From: an uncultured Bacteroidota bacterium
GTDB taxonomy: Bacteria > Bacteroidota > Bacteroidia > Chitinophagales > Chitinophagaceae
NCBI GenBank assembly: GCA_903875055.1
Contig: CAIQUX010000029.1
Span: 1 to 43,413 of the forward strand
Direction: 5' to 3'
Length of the DNA: 43,413 nt
In this document: positions 9,326 through 17,635 of the stretch, piece after piece
How the letters are laid out: the number at the start of each line of letters is the position of its first letter
Position numbering within the stretch: the stretch's first letter is position 1
Program-made: the position numbers and the translations under genes
Notes under the pieces: model-generated
Database searches by the model: none
What the model saw: the letters and a program-made list of their open reading frames with translations, nothing else
Told to the model about the DNA's origin: nothing

Positions 9326-9452
9326 TTAACCCTGCTTTTGAGAATGCCCCTTTTTATGCCTTGATAAATGCTCCAATACACCCACATATACACTGTATGC
9401 TTCAAACGAAAAATCATTGCAAAGCTTTCTGTGTGAAAAGGAATACGTGGGT

Positions 9453-9460
9453 TATCTTTG
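9453..9460 (+). promoter_or_regulatory. -7 element TATCTTTG upstream of yajQ
   Basis: An exact match to TAnnTTTG, 20 bp before the ATG. The predicted start near 9467 leaves a very short leader. No clear -33 TTG is visible at the right distance. Confidence 0.6.
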
Positions 9461-9480
9461 CGACACTAAACTAAAAAACT

Positions 9481-9972
9481 ATGCCATCCTTCGATATCAC
9501 CAGCAAAGTGGATTTGCAGACATTAGATAATGCCGTCAACATCGTCAAGAAAGAAATCACGAATCGTTTTGACTTCAAAGGTGTTCATGTTTCCATTGAA
9601 CTCAACAAAAAGGATTTCAAGATCAATCTGGAAACAGACAGCGACATGAAAATGGAACAGATCTGCGATGTATTACTGAGCCGTTCGATGCGTCAGGGTT
9701 TGGATGGGAATGCCTTTGATTTGAGCAAAGAGCCCTACCCTTCAGGAAAAATCGTAAAGAAAGAAGTTATAGTTAAGAACGGTATTGCGCAGGACGATGC
9801 CAAGAAAATAGTGAAAATGATCAAAGACAGCGCATTGAAAGTACAGGTAGCCATCATGGATGATATCATACGGGTCACAGGTAAAAAGATTGATGATTTG
9901 CAGGAAGTCATACAGTTTTGCCGCACCGCTGATATCAAAATACCCTTGCAATATGTCAATATGAAGAGTTAA
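9481..9972 (+). CDS. yajQ: YajQ-family nucleotide-binding protein (DUF520)
   Basis: The 163-residue length and the sequence match the YajQ family throughout. It begins with MPSFDITSKVDLQTLDNAVN, continues with EITNRFDFKG, and has the later block VKNGIAQDDAKKIVKMIKDS followed by KVQVAIMDDIIRVTGKKIDDLQEVI. The fold is two RNP-like alpha/beta domains. Members bind nucleotides or RNA, and some bind cyclic di-GMP and act as effectors, but ligand choice cannot be read here. It is a single gene with its own TAnnTTTG promoter, followed by the rpmE2 promoter only a few tens of bases after its stop. It is cytoplasmic. Confidence 0.95.
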   Translation: MPSFDITSKVDLQTLDNAVNIVKKEITNRFDFKGVHVSIELNKKDFKINLETDSDMKMEQICDVLLSRSMRQGLDGNAFDLSKEPYPSGKIVKKEVIVKNGIAQDDAKKIVKMIKDSALKVQVAIMDDIIRVTGKKIDDLQEVIQFCRTADIKIPLQYVNMKS

Positions 9973-9993
9973 TCAGGATTTCTTCTACGATTT

Positions 9994-10025
9994 TTGCTGA
10001 AATTTAAAATCTTTCCCTACATTTG
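9994..10025 (+). promoter_or_regulatory. rpmE2 promoter (TTG-N21-TACATTTG)
   Basis: TTG at 9994-9996 and TACATTTG at 10018-10025 fit the Bacteroidota -33/-7 consensus with 21-bp spacing. Transcription would begin near 10032, giving a leader of about 50 nt. This is the best-formed promoter in the window. Confidence 0.75.
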
Positions 10026-10079
10026 CGCCTCTTTAAAAATCGCATGGTTAGAAATCATGCACTAAAAAAATAACAGAAT

Positions 10080-10337
10080 ATGAAACAAGGCATTCATCCA
10101 GAATCATTCCGATTTGTCATCTTCAAGGACATGAGTAATGAAAGCGCGTTCTTATCGCGTTCAACGGCAAAATCAAACGAAACCATGATGTGGGAAGACG
10201 GGAAAGAGTATCCTGTCATCAAACTGGAGGTTTCCAATACATCACATCCTTTCTATACAGGGAAGAATGTATTGTTGGATACAGCAGGTCGTATCGACAA
10301 ATTCAACAAGCGTTACGCAAAGAAAAGAGAAATCTAA
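10080..10337 (+). CDS. rpmE2: 50S ribosomal protein L31 type B
   Basis: This 85-residue protein begins MKQGIHPESFRFVIFKDMSN and contains the family blocks HPFYTGKNVLLDTAGRIDKF and FNKRYAKKREI. It lacks the CxxC zinc-binding cysteines of L31 type A, so it is the zinc-independent type B form. In bacteria with both forms, type B replaces type A under zinc limitation; in Bacteroidota it is often the only form. I see no Zur-like palindrome upstream, which agrees with constitutive use. It is flanked by its own promoter and terminator. Confidence 0.95.
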   Translation: MKQGIHPESFRFVIFKDMSNESAFLSRSTAKSNETMMWEDGKEYPVIKLEVSNTSHPFYTGKNVLLDTAGRIDKFNKRYAKKREI

Positions 10338-10354
10338 TTTTCAATATCATTGTG

Positions 10355-10380
10355 AAAGGAGTCTTTATGGCTCCTTTTTT
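10355..10380 (+). terminator. Intrinsic terminator after rpmE2
   Basis: AAAGGAG pairs with CTCCTTT around a 9-nt loop and runs into T7. It lies about 20 bp after the stop codon. Confidence 0.75.
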
Positions 10381-10460
10381 TATGCCCTTTTTATGGCTTT
10401 GCCAATCATGCTTCCGAATGATTGATTTCTACTTCACATGCCTCGAAGGACAGGATCAGT

Positions 10461-11249
10461 TTACGCATCATTCCGTCGCATTCTCTTGTCATTTCTTGGC
10501 AGGCATAAGGGCGTAGGCACAAACGTACCGCTTACATCACGTACGACCCATGACGCCATATGCAATCCGAACAACGCAGGGATGTAGGAAATGGTACCAT
10601 AGAAAGAGGTCTTGAAATTCGAACCGTCTGTCAACTTGATCGATTCGCTATTGGGTTGTTCTTCGGAGAAGACGGTCATGACACCTGAATAAATACCTTC
10701 TTTACGAAGCCGTTTACGGATATAATAGGCAAATGGACACATATGAGTCCTTGAGATGTCGGCATATTTCAACAGCATGGAATCGGTCTTTCCACCGGCC
10801 CCCATACTGCTGATGATTTTACAGTCTTTCGCTTTGGCAGCTTTGATAAGATATAATTTCGGGGTGATAGAATCGATACAATCCATCACATAATCGTAAT
10901 CGTATTGATTGACGAGATCGGTTGTTTCATCGGGATTCAGAAACTGATTAATGGCCAACAGATCCAGTTCAGGGTTGATATCGAGCAAGCGTTCTTTCAT
11001 ATATTCGGCCTTACTTTGACCGACAGAACTTGTCAGTGCAGGAAGCTGACGGTTGATATTGGTAATGTCCACAATATCGCCATCGACTATGGTCAATTTG
11101 CCAATGCCGGCCCGGACGAGAAATTCGGCAGCAAAACTACCAACTCCGCCCAGGCCGACAAGCAGCACATTGGTATTCTTTAATTTTTCTAAAGGTTCTT
11201 TTTTGACCAGCAATTCGGTACGTTCGAGCCATTTCGGAGTTGCATACAT
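10461..11249 (-). CDS. tcdA: tRNA threonylcarbamoyladenosine dehydratase (ThiF/MoeB-like)
   Basis: The enzyme is a E1-like adenylyltransferase that dehydrates t6A at position 37 of tRNAs to the cyclic form ct6A. Starting at the ATG at 11249 (262 residues), the protein opens MYATPKWLERTELLVKKE, typical of the family. It then has the nucleotide-binding loop VLLVGLGGVGSFAAEFL and the VDGDIVDITNINRQL segment with the Arg/Asp residues used for ATP. DYVMDCIDSITPK and SSMGAGGKTD follow. An ATG nine codons upstream gives an unlikely extension (MVFFFTFVP). A TACATTTG -7 element ends only 4 bp before the chosen ATG, implying a leaderless or nearly leaderless message. The basic C-terminal tail (RNDKRMRRNDA) is unusual. 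Confidence 0.9.
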   Translation of the reverse strand: MYATPKWLERTELLVKKEPLEKLKNTNVLLVGLGGVGSFAAEFLVRAGIGKLTIVDGDIVDITNINRQLPALTSSVGQSKAEYMKERLLDINPELDLLAINQFLNPDETTDLVNQYDYDYVMDCIDSITPKLYLIKAAKAKDCKIISSMGAGGKTDSMLLKYADISRTHMCPFAYYIRKRLRKEGIYSGVMTVFSEEQPNSESIKLTDGSNFKTSFYGTISYIPALFGLHMASWVVRDVSGTFVPTPLCLPRNDKRMRRNDA

Positions 11250-11325
11250 AGGTACAAATGTAAAGAAGAAAACCATTTTCTAAAGCATACACCTATGATT
11301 AATCAATCTAAGGAGCGGCTACCTT

Positions 11326-13380
11326 CTAATGCATATACAATGCGGTATTATTTCGATAACCCGGATGATTCGTGTACCAGTCGGGGTAACTTTGACCGCC
11401 GCTTTGTGCCCATTCGATAAACTTCAGGTAACCTTGATTGATAGGTGATTGTTCAACCGGATAGGTAAAATCAGCTGGTATCATCAAGGCATACGGAAGG
11501 TTGTTTTTTGTCTTATAGAAGGTATTGTTTGAGACATTGGTATTGTCATGCGAAGTGCCGAATAACGAGGTGTTTGCCAGTTGAGTAGGAGCATACCCCG
11601 GTAAATGAACCTCTTTGCCACGATTTCCATCGATGAAAATGAATGGGTTAAAAGGTGCGGCTCCGAGTTCTGACAAGGATTTCGGTGAGGAGAACGTTAT
11701 TCCCAATGTAACCGTGTCAGGGGTCAGGAACATCTTACTAAGTAATGTGTTGAAGCCAGCGCCCTGAGCTATATTCAAGGTTCTATAATCGTTATCAAAG
11801 GCAATCACAGTTGCTTTATTCTGATTGGCTTCAGTATGGTTGGCGGATAATGTGACTGAATTATCATACAACATGGAACCGGTCACATTACTGATAGCTG
11901 ATGATGGTACATTCATTTGGAAACCGAAACCATGTTTATAATGCGCACCGATAGCCCGGATGGCAAAACGTGCTTTCATACTCTTGACTTTGTTTTGCGC
12001 ATTGGCCCATTCTTCATATTGATAGCCGACTACAAGATCATTAAAATCATAGTCACCTTTTCCAGGCCATGAATCTTCAAAAGCGAGCGTATTAAACGTG
12101 GTAGCCGAAGGATAGAAGTTCTTATAAGCCAAGGTCGCGTCATTTGGGAAACTGTCGTATAAATCAGAAACGCCATCACCATCAGAATCGATTCCATTAT
12201 CAATTAATGGCATGTTCACGTTCGAAATAGCAGATACCGGGTTTGATTTGGCGTAGAAGACGATATCGTTAAAATCATTATCGCAACTAGGGTTATTACG
12301 GGCAATATCTTCAAAACCTAAGTAATAAATCTGATTGACATTATCGTACAATAATACACTTTGCTGTTTCAGTGCGGGATTGGATTGGACATTCAGGTTC
12401 TGATCTGAGAACAGAATAAAATTACCATTGCCAACCCCCGATCCGTTCCATCCATTCGATATACAAACAAATCCAATGCTGGTGCCTGCAGGGAAAGTTC
12501 CGATCTTGACTCTATCTCCACTGTGTAATGCACCCCCACTTCCTGAATAAGAGGCATTTGGGAATGCGAGATACACCGTATCGATTTGACTCATACTCGT
12601 TGGTGGATTATTAGTTTGGTATTTATAAAATCCGAGTGAATTGGTATAACCGGCTCCTTCATGTACGAAGGTCAACCAAACATCGGCGAGCGTGGTGATA
12701 TCTAAATCGGTATTAAGGTTCTGCTGCAGATAACCTGGGTGATGAACCGCTACATTCTGCTGTTCTGGTAAGGAATTATTAATAAACTGAAGTTGCTGGG
12801 CAGTGATGACATCTCTGGTCGCCATGACAGATGGCACACCAGAACTGTTATATGGAGAAAGATACTGATAATGAAGTAAGGTTCTTGACAGCATCGAAGC
12901 CATTGGCGCACTCCCGGCCTTTATGATTGTTGAGTAATTTATTGGGCCCTGGACCTTGGATCCTGTAACATTAAGTACCACCAGATTCCCTGTGACGGGC
13001 ACCAGAACATCATTGAGCACTCCGATATAATTCGGACTGATAACGATATCTGTGATGGCACTTGGTAGATTGAAGAAACCTTCGGCTAACCCATTCTGAT
13101 CGGTCATGATTGTGAATAAAGGAATCAACGTATCATTGACAACGTGGCCAATTTGAACTGGTATCCCTGTAATCGGGTTGCCATCTGGCGCATTCAGCTG
13201 AATCTGGAAGTCTGTTTCATTCGTAGTTCTGTAATTAAATACTGGCGGAACGATCATCTTATCTATCGAGTCGACAGTGTCATGTGTCGTCAGAAGATTA
13301 TCATTAAGTTGACTTTTACGGCAAGAAGTTAGGGCAACTGATAAGAATACGGCCCAAAATAGTAAATGACTGATTTTCAT
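11326..13380 (-). CDS. LruC domain-containing lipoprotein with DUF4114 region
   Basis: I chose the ATG at 13380 (684 residues); the only upstream in-frame start is a TTG in an A/T-rich leader. The N-terminus MKISHLLFWAVFLSVALTSC is a lipoprotein signal, with lipidated Cys20 in LTSC, so it is anchored to a membrane, probably the outer one. Residues about 60-150 look like a carboxypeptidase-regulatory or Ig-like beta domain. The region about 310-385 resembles DUF4114 (FEDIARNNPSCDNDFNDIVFYAK). It is followed by a thrombospondin-type calcium motif (DSDGDGVSDLYDSFPND) and the LruC/DUF4842 domain (FEDSWPGKGDYDFNDLVVGY). Such proteins are common Bacteroidota surface lipoproteins of unproven function. 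The gene is divergent from the anchor V pair and 76 bp upstream of tcdA. Confidence 0.88.
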   Translation of the reverse strand: MKISHLLFWAVFLSVALTSCRKSQLNDNLLTTHDTVDSIDKMIVPPVFNYRTTNETDFQIQLNAPDGNPITGIPVQIGHVVNDTLIPLFTIMTDQNGLAEGFFNLPSAITDIVISPNYIGVLNDVLVPVTGNLVVLNVTGSKVQGPINYSTIIKAGSAPMASMLSRTLLHYQYLSPYNSSGVPSVMATRDVITAQQLQFINNSLPEQQNVAVHHPGYLQQNLNTDLDITTLADVWLTFVHEGAGYTNSLGFYKYQTNNPPTSMSQIDTVYLAFPNASYSGSGGALHSGDRVKIGTFPAGTSIGFVCISNGWNGSGVGNGNFILFSDQNLNVQSNPALKQQSVLLYDNVNQIYYLGFEDIARNNPSCDNDFNDIVFYAKSNPVSAISNVNMPLIDNGIDSDGDGVSDLYDSFPNDATLAYKNFYPSATTFNTLAFEDSWPGKGDYDFNDLVVGYQYEEWANAQNKVKSMKARFAIRAIGAHYKHGFGFQMNVPSSAISNVTGSMLYDNSVTLSANHTEANQNKATVIAFDNDYRTLNIAQGAGFNTLLSKMFLTPDTVTLGITFSSPKSLSELGAAPFNPFIFIDGNRGKEVHLPGYAPTQLANTSLFGTSHDNTNVSNNTFYKTKNNLPYALMIPADFTYPVEQSPINQGYLKFIEWAQSGGQSYPDWYTNHPGYRNNTALYMH

Positions 13381-13401
13381 TTTAATAATATTTTTTTTCA
13401 A

Positions 13402-13761
13402 AGATTCGGTTTGAAATAGGTTGTGCAGGCCTTTTTACGACAAACATCAAAATTCGCCTGTCTAACTTCAATTTTTGGGGGTTAAAAATATTTGGCCCTT
13501 TATTTTACTAAAAATTCTGCTGACTTCTTGCGTAAGAACTCTATAAGTCAACAATTTGCCTTTTAACTGATCTGTAATGATAATGTCCACAATCCGCTGT
13601 GGAGTATATTTTCAATGCTTTTAGGGTTTAATCCATCCCCAATAATCGAGTATCAGATTGTTTGACCCTATCTTTCTAAAGGAACTTTTTTAGTAAATAA
13701 TACAATTATTTGTTTAAACATCTAATATCTTTAGTATATTCGTATCACTAAACTAAAACAT
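13402..13761. other. Divergent intergenic region of 360 bp
   Basis: This AT-rich sequence separates the LruC lipoprotein (minus) from the first anchor V protein (plus). I see no gene. A TATCTTTA near 13725 is a near miss to TAnnTTTG for the plus-strand gene, and TGACTT/AAGTCA at about 13520-13550 forms a weak inverted repeat. Confidence 0.5.
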
Positions 13762-14847
13762 ATGAAAACGAGATCCTTTTTACTTCTTTCACCACTTGTC
13801 TCTGTAGTCTTGTACTTTACGCTTACTTCGTATAGCAGCGGAATCAGCGGAGCGTATTCGGGGGGATGCACCTGTCACGATGCAACATCCTCTTCTGCCA
13901 CAGTCATCAGTCTCACCGGATTACCGTCAGGGGGGTATCAAAACGGGACTGTATACACATTGACTTTAACCGTGACAAATACATTAGTTTCCGGGCCAAA
14001 TCCAAGAGATGGCTTTGATCTGAATGCGTCTGACGGAGAATTTTCACCCACATCCGAAACCCAATTATTCAGTCCGAATGAAATCGGGCATAATGCGCCA
14101 AAACAAGCTACAGGAGGGACGGTCATCTGGACGTTCGATTGGACAGCCCCTTTAACAGGAAATATGCCAGTTACCTTCAATTTATCTGCCAATGCTACAA
14201 ACGGAGACGGTGTGAATGGTCCTGGTGATTTCTGGAATACATTCAATACGACCATCGTCAATGCCAATGGCTCTCCCTCTACAGTACTTAATCTTAAACT
14301 ATTCCTTGAAGGTTATTATGTGGGTGGATCAACAATGACGCCGGTCCTGATGAATCAAGGTATTGGTAGCAACGCCAGCATAACAGATTCGATTCAAGTT
14401 GAATTAAAAGACCCTTTTGATTTCTCTACTACGTTGAGTACTAGCACCCTGCTGCTAACCGACGGTACAGCTAGTTGTGACTTCGGTCCTACAAGTGGGG
14501 CATACTATATTGCAATCAATCATCGAAATGGGATCTTGAGTTGGAGCGCATCGCCAGTTTCAATCGTTCCAGGATACAATATGTACGATTTCTCAAGCGA
14601 TGCTAGTCAGACCTATGGGAATAATATGATTGAAGTGGAAACCGGTATTTGGGCCTTTTATGTGGGCGATCTGGTGAAAGACGAAAATATTGATCTCTTG
14701 GATCTTGGTGCTGTGGAAAATGATATTAATACTTTTCAATACGGGTATTTTGCAACAGACTTAAACGGTGATGGGAATGTTGATCTGCTAGACACCCCGA
14801 TTCTTGAAAGTAACGTAAGTAATTTTGTTTTTTCAAATCATCCTTAG
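13762..14847 (+). CDS. Secreted protein: choice-of-anchor V domain plus dockerin-like C-terminus
   Basis: This 361-residue protein has a signal peptide (MKTRSFLLLSPLVSVVLYFT). The N-terminal domain (about 30-165) has the choice-of-anchor V/Reeler-like signature: a small Cys-His motif (GGCTCHD), then VISLTGLPSGGYQNGTVYTL and NATNGDG. The middle part (about 175-300) is the LKLFLEGYYVGG ... AYYIAINHRNGILSWSASP type of repeat common in Bacteroidota exoproteins. The end carries two dockerin/EF-hand-like blocks, GDLVKDENIDLLDLGAVEND and DLNGDGNVDLLDTPILESN, which suggests calcium binding or docking. No T9SS sorting domain is present. The N-terminal half is paralogous to the next gene, so this is a tandem duplication with different C-termini. 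Role unknown, presumably cell surface. Confidence 0.82.
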   Translation: MKTRSFLLLSPLVSVVLYFTLTSYSSGISGAYSGGCTCHDATSSSATVISLTGLPSGGYQNGTVYTLTLTVTNTLVSGPNPRDGFDLNASDGEFSPTSETQLFSPNEIGHNAPKQATGGTVIWTFDWTAPLTGNMPVTFNLSANATNGDGVNGPGDFWNTFNTTIVNANGSPSTVLNLKLFLEGYYVGGSTMTPVLMNQGIGSNASITDSIQVELKDPFDFSTTLSTSTLLLTDGTASCDFGPTSGAYYIAINHRNGILSWSASPVSIVPGYNMYDFSSDASQTYGNNMIEVETGIWAFYVGDLVKDENIDLLDLGAVENDINTFQYGYFATDLNGDGNVDLLDTPILESNVSNFVFSNHP

Positions 14848-14958
14848 TAATTCATCTTTCTTAAAAAAAACTCAACATTTACTCAATCTATATTCTGGTT
14901 GCCATCAGTCCTGACATCATATACTGAGAAGGCAATTATCCTTTAAACACATTTCATC

Positions 14959-17619
14959 ATGAAGAACAAATACATTCTCTTTCTGGCTCCTCTGTTGGCT
15001 TTTGTGACTTATACTACCTTGACTTCCTCGAGTGGAGGCATCACTGGTCAAAGCATAGTTGGGTGCGGTGGTGCCAGTTGCCATGGCACAACAGCCACCA
15101 CCACCACCGTTATTAACCTCACGGGATTGCCGGCTGGTGGATATCAGAACAATACCATTTATTCCATTACGTTAACGATCAGCAGCCCGGGCATCACGCC
15201 TGGAGCATTCGGACTACGTGACGGTTTTGATATGACGGCAACAGCAGGATCATTTACTGCCATCACTGGCACTTCATTAAACGGAGTCACAGAAATCAGA
15301 CATACTATTCCGAAAGCGGCTACCACCGGCACCACATCCTGGACCTTTAACTGGACTTCTCCAGCAAGTGGAAGTGCTACGGTCACATTTCGAATAGCGG
15401 GAAATGCTACAAACGGTGATGGAAGTCAGAGTAATCTGGACAGATGGAACACATTTACAACAACACTTGTCAAAGCACCATTAGCCGTTTCAGCAACAGC
15501 TTCTGTGATTGCATGTAACGGAGGTACTTCAACAATAACAGCTGCAGGAACAAACGGAAATAGCCCTTACCAATATGAATTAAATACAGGCACATTTCAA
15601 ACACTGAACACCTTCACCGGAAATCTGGTCGGTACCTACACTGTAACCATAAAGGATGCAGTCAATGCTACGGCCACAACCACTGTGACCATCAGTCAAC
15701 CGTCTTTACTGACTTTTAATGCACCTAGCACCACAACACCACTTTGCAATGGAGGTACAGGTAGTTTAAATATTCTCGCTACAGGGGGAACCGGAACAAA
15801 AACATATACGATTACACCTTTAGGACCTCAATCGAATACCAGTGGAAATTTCTCTTCTCTTACAAGCCAAACATATACGGTTACAGTGACTGATGCAAAC
15901 AGCTGCACCAAGACCAACGCTGTTACAATGTCTCAACCATCGATTATCACTTTTTCGTCAGGAACAGTCAATTCGCCTCTTTGTAATGGAGGAACAGGAA
16001 GTGCATCCATACCAGCCAGCGGCGGAACCGGCACCATTACTTACACAATCAATCCGCTTGGACCTCAAACCAATATCACCGGAAATTTTTCGGGCCTGAG
16101 CGGGCAAACATATACAATCACAGCCACGGATGCGAATAGCTGTTCTAAAACCACCACTTTCACAATCACTTCGCCAACTGTGATTGCCTTTATTGCTCCA
16201 TCAATTACCAATCCGGTATGTAACGGCGGAACAGGTTCTGTACAGATTATCGCCAGCGGTGGTACAGGAACTAAATTCTATAGCATTACACCGCTAGGAC
16301 CACAGACCAATGCCACAGGGACCTTCAGCACTCTGACCGCACAGAATTATACGATATCGGTTATTGATGCAAACAGCTGTTCGTTGACAACGCTGGTCAC
16401 ACTTACTCAACCCGCTCCAATCACAGTGACATCTTCTAACGTTAGCGGATGTCAGGGAAGCGCCATTCCATTAGTCGGCAGTCCGCTTGGAGGCATTTTC
16501 AGTGTACCGAATCCATATACAGGACCGTCCACTTCGTACACATATTCCTATACGAATGGAAGTGGTTGTAGTGGCACCTCTTCTGCATCAGCCATCACAG
16601 TCACACCGGTCAATTCGTCCAATATTGTCATGCCTGGTGCTTCCTCTCTTTGCCAAACATTGACTCAGGTGAGCGGCACTAATTCCTACGCAAATTCATC
16701 CTGTGAATTAATCGCCAGTATTTCAGCACCAGGTCTAGGTTCTACCAATGCCTGTATCAGCTTCTTAACAGGCAGCCCATCCTGGAATGGCGAACCCTAT
16801 GCAAACAGGGTTTATAGCATCACGCCGACCAATCAACCAGTTAGTCCGGCTACCGTATGCTTATATTATACCTCAGCTGATCTTGCATCGGCAGGCATCA
16901 CGGTCAATACCGATATCAGCATAACAAAAGTAGGTGGCAATGGTGTGCTTGGAGGAGGCGGCACCGTAACTGAAATCCCAAATAGCTCCATGATCATCAA
17001 TAATCTATTTGGCGGTGATAAGGAAGTCTGCTTTCCGGTTTCAAGTTTCTCCTCGTTTTATTTACATTCAAAAAATCCAAACAATGTCGCTCTTCCGGTT
17101 CAACTCGTTGATTTCTCCGGAATAGTAACAAACAATACAGATATCCTGAGTTGGAAAACGCTCAATGAGATCAATAATGATTATTTCACTGTTCAGTACA
17201 GTCAGGACGGCATCCGTTTTGAGAATATCGGAACGGTAGACAGTAAAGCGAAAGAAGGTAACAGCAACATGCCATTAAACTATAACTTCACAAATCCGAA
17301 TCCGGTAAACGGCTCCACTTTCTATCGTTTGGAACAGGTTGATATCGATGGAAAAATCTGGTATTCAGAAATCATTTCATTGACAAGAAAGCTGATATCC
17401 AATTCGATTCGAATCTATCCCAATCCGACATCCGGTGATTTTATCATCGAATCCGAGTTGCCACTTAAAATCAGTATCACCGATATGAAAGGGCAAACTG
17501 TATTTGAAAAAAATCAAAGTACTGGAACAGCAGTTAAGTTGTATCATGCGGGATTATTTATCATCAAACTGACAGATGAGCAAGGTCAGCAAAGTATCCG
17601 CAAAATCGTAGTTCAATAA
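14959..17619 (+). CDS. Choice-of-anchor V surface protein with SprB repeats and T9SS type A sorting domain
   Basis: The product has 886 residues with a signal peptide (MKNKYILFLAPLLAFVTYTT). Residues about 25-170 form the anchor V/Reeler-like domain with the motif VGCGGASCHGT and INLTGLPAGGYQNNTIYSI. A divergent SprB-like unit and three 79-residue SprB repeats follow (about 250-487), each with PLCNGGTGS, ASGGTGT and VTDANSC signatures. A further beta region and the block VQLVDFSG ... ILSWKTLNEINNDYF lead to the T9SS type A C-terminal domain (IRIYPNPTSGDFIIES ... QQSIRKIVVQ). It is therefore exported by Sec, passed through T9SS and attached outside. SprB-type repeats occur in gliding adhesins; adhesion is the likely but unproven role. 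The N-terminus is paralogous to the preceding gene, 111 bp upstream. Confidence 0.9.
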   Translation: MKNKYILFLAPLLAFVTYTTLTSSSGGITGQSIVGCGGASCHGTTATTTTVINLTGLPAGGYQNNTIYSITLTISSPGITPGAFGLRDGFDMTATAGSFTAITGTSLNGVTEIRHTIPKAATTGTTSWTFNWTSPASGSATVTFRIAGNATNGDGSQSNLDRWNTFTTTLVKAPLAVSATASVIACNGGTSTITAAGTNGNSPYQYELNTGTFQTLNTFTGNLVGTYTVTIKDAVNATATTTVTISQPSLLTFNAPSTTTPLCNGGTGSLNILATGGTGTKTYTITPLGPQSNTSGNFSSLTSQTYTVTVTDANSCTKTNAVTMSQPSIITFSSGTVNSPLCNGGTGSASIPASGGTGTITYTINPLGPQTNITGNFSGLSGQTYTITATDANSCSKTTTFTITSPTVIAFIAPSITNPVCNGGTGSVQIIASGGTGTKFYSITPLGPQTNATGTFSTLTAQNYTISVIDANSCSLTTLVTLTQPAPITVTSSNVSGCQGSAIPLVGSPLGGIFSVPNPYTGPSTSYTYSYTNGSGCSGTSSASAITVTPVNSSNIVMPGASSLCQTLTQVSGTNSYANSSCELIASISAPGLGSTNACISFLTGSPSWNGEPYANRVYSITPTNQPVSPATVCLYYTSADLASAGITVNTDISITKVGGNGVLGGGGTVTEIPNSSMIINNLFGGDKEVCFPVSSFSSFYLHSKNPNNVALPVQLVDFSGIVTNNTDILSWKTLNEINNDYFTVQYSQDGIRFENIGTVDSKAKEGNSNMPLNYNFTNPNPVNGSTFYRLEQVDIDGKIWYSEIISLTRKLISNSIRIYPNPTSGDFIIESELPLKISITDMKGQTVFEKNQSTGTAVKLYHAGLFIIKLTDEQGQQSIRKIVVQ
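15709..16419 (+). repeat. Three tandem 237-bp SprB-repeat coding units
   Basis: Equivalent codons fall at 15709, 15946 and 16183, an exact 237-bp (79-codon) period. Each unit encodes PLCNGGTGS/PVCNGGTGS followed by a SGGTGT segment, TPLGPQ and DANSC. The regular spacing fits duplication by unequal recombination. Confidence 0.85.
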
Positions 17620-17635
17620 GGACTATGTTACAACC

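Noticed and set aside
9235-9474. 79-residue frame between katG and yajQ
   Set aside because: It covers a terminator, a palindromic repeat and the yajQ promoter, and its sequence has no protein-like pattern.
11250-11276. Upstream ATG for tcdA (nine extra codons)
   Set aside because: The extension would cover the TACATTTG promoter box and adds MVFFFTFVP, which is not typical of the family.
13381-13401. TTG start for the LruC lipoprotein
   Set aside because: The ATG at 13380 gives a clean lipoprotein signal. The extra codons come from an A/T-rich leader.
17620-17635. Terminator between the SprB-repeat gene and the glycosyltransferase
   Set aside because: Only 16 bp separate the convergent stops and no stem-loop could be recognised.
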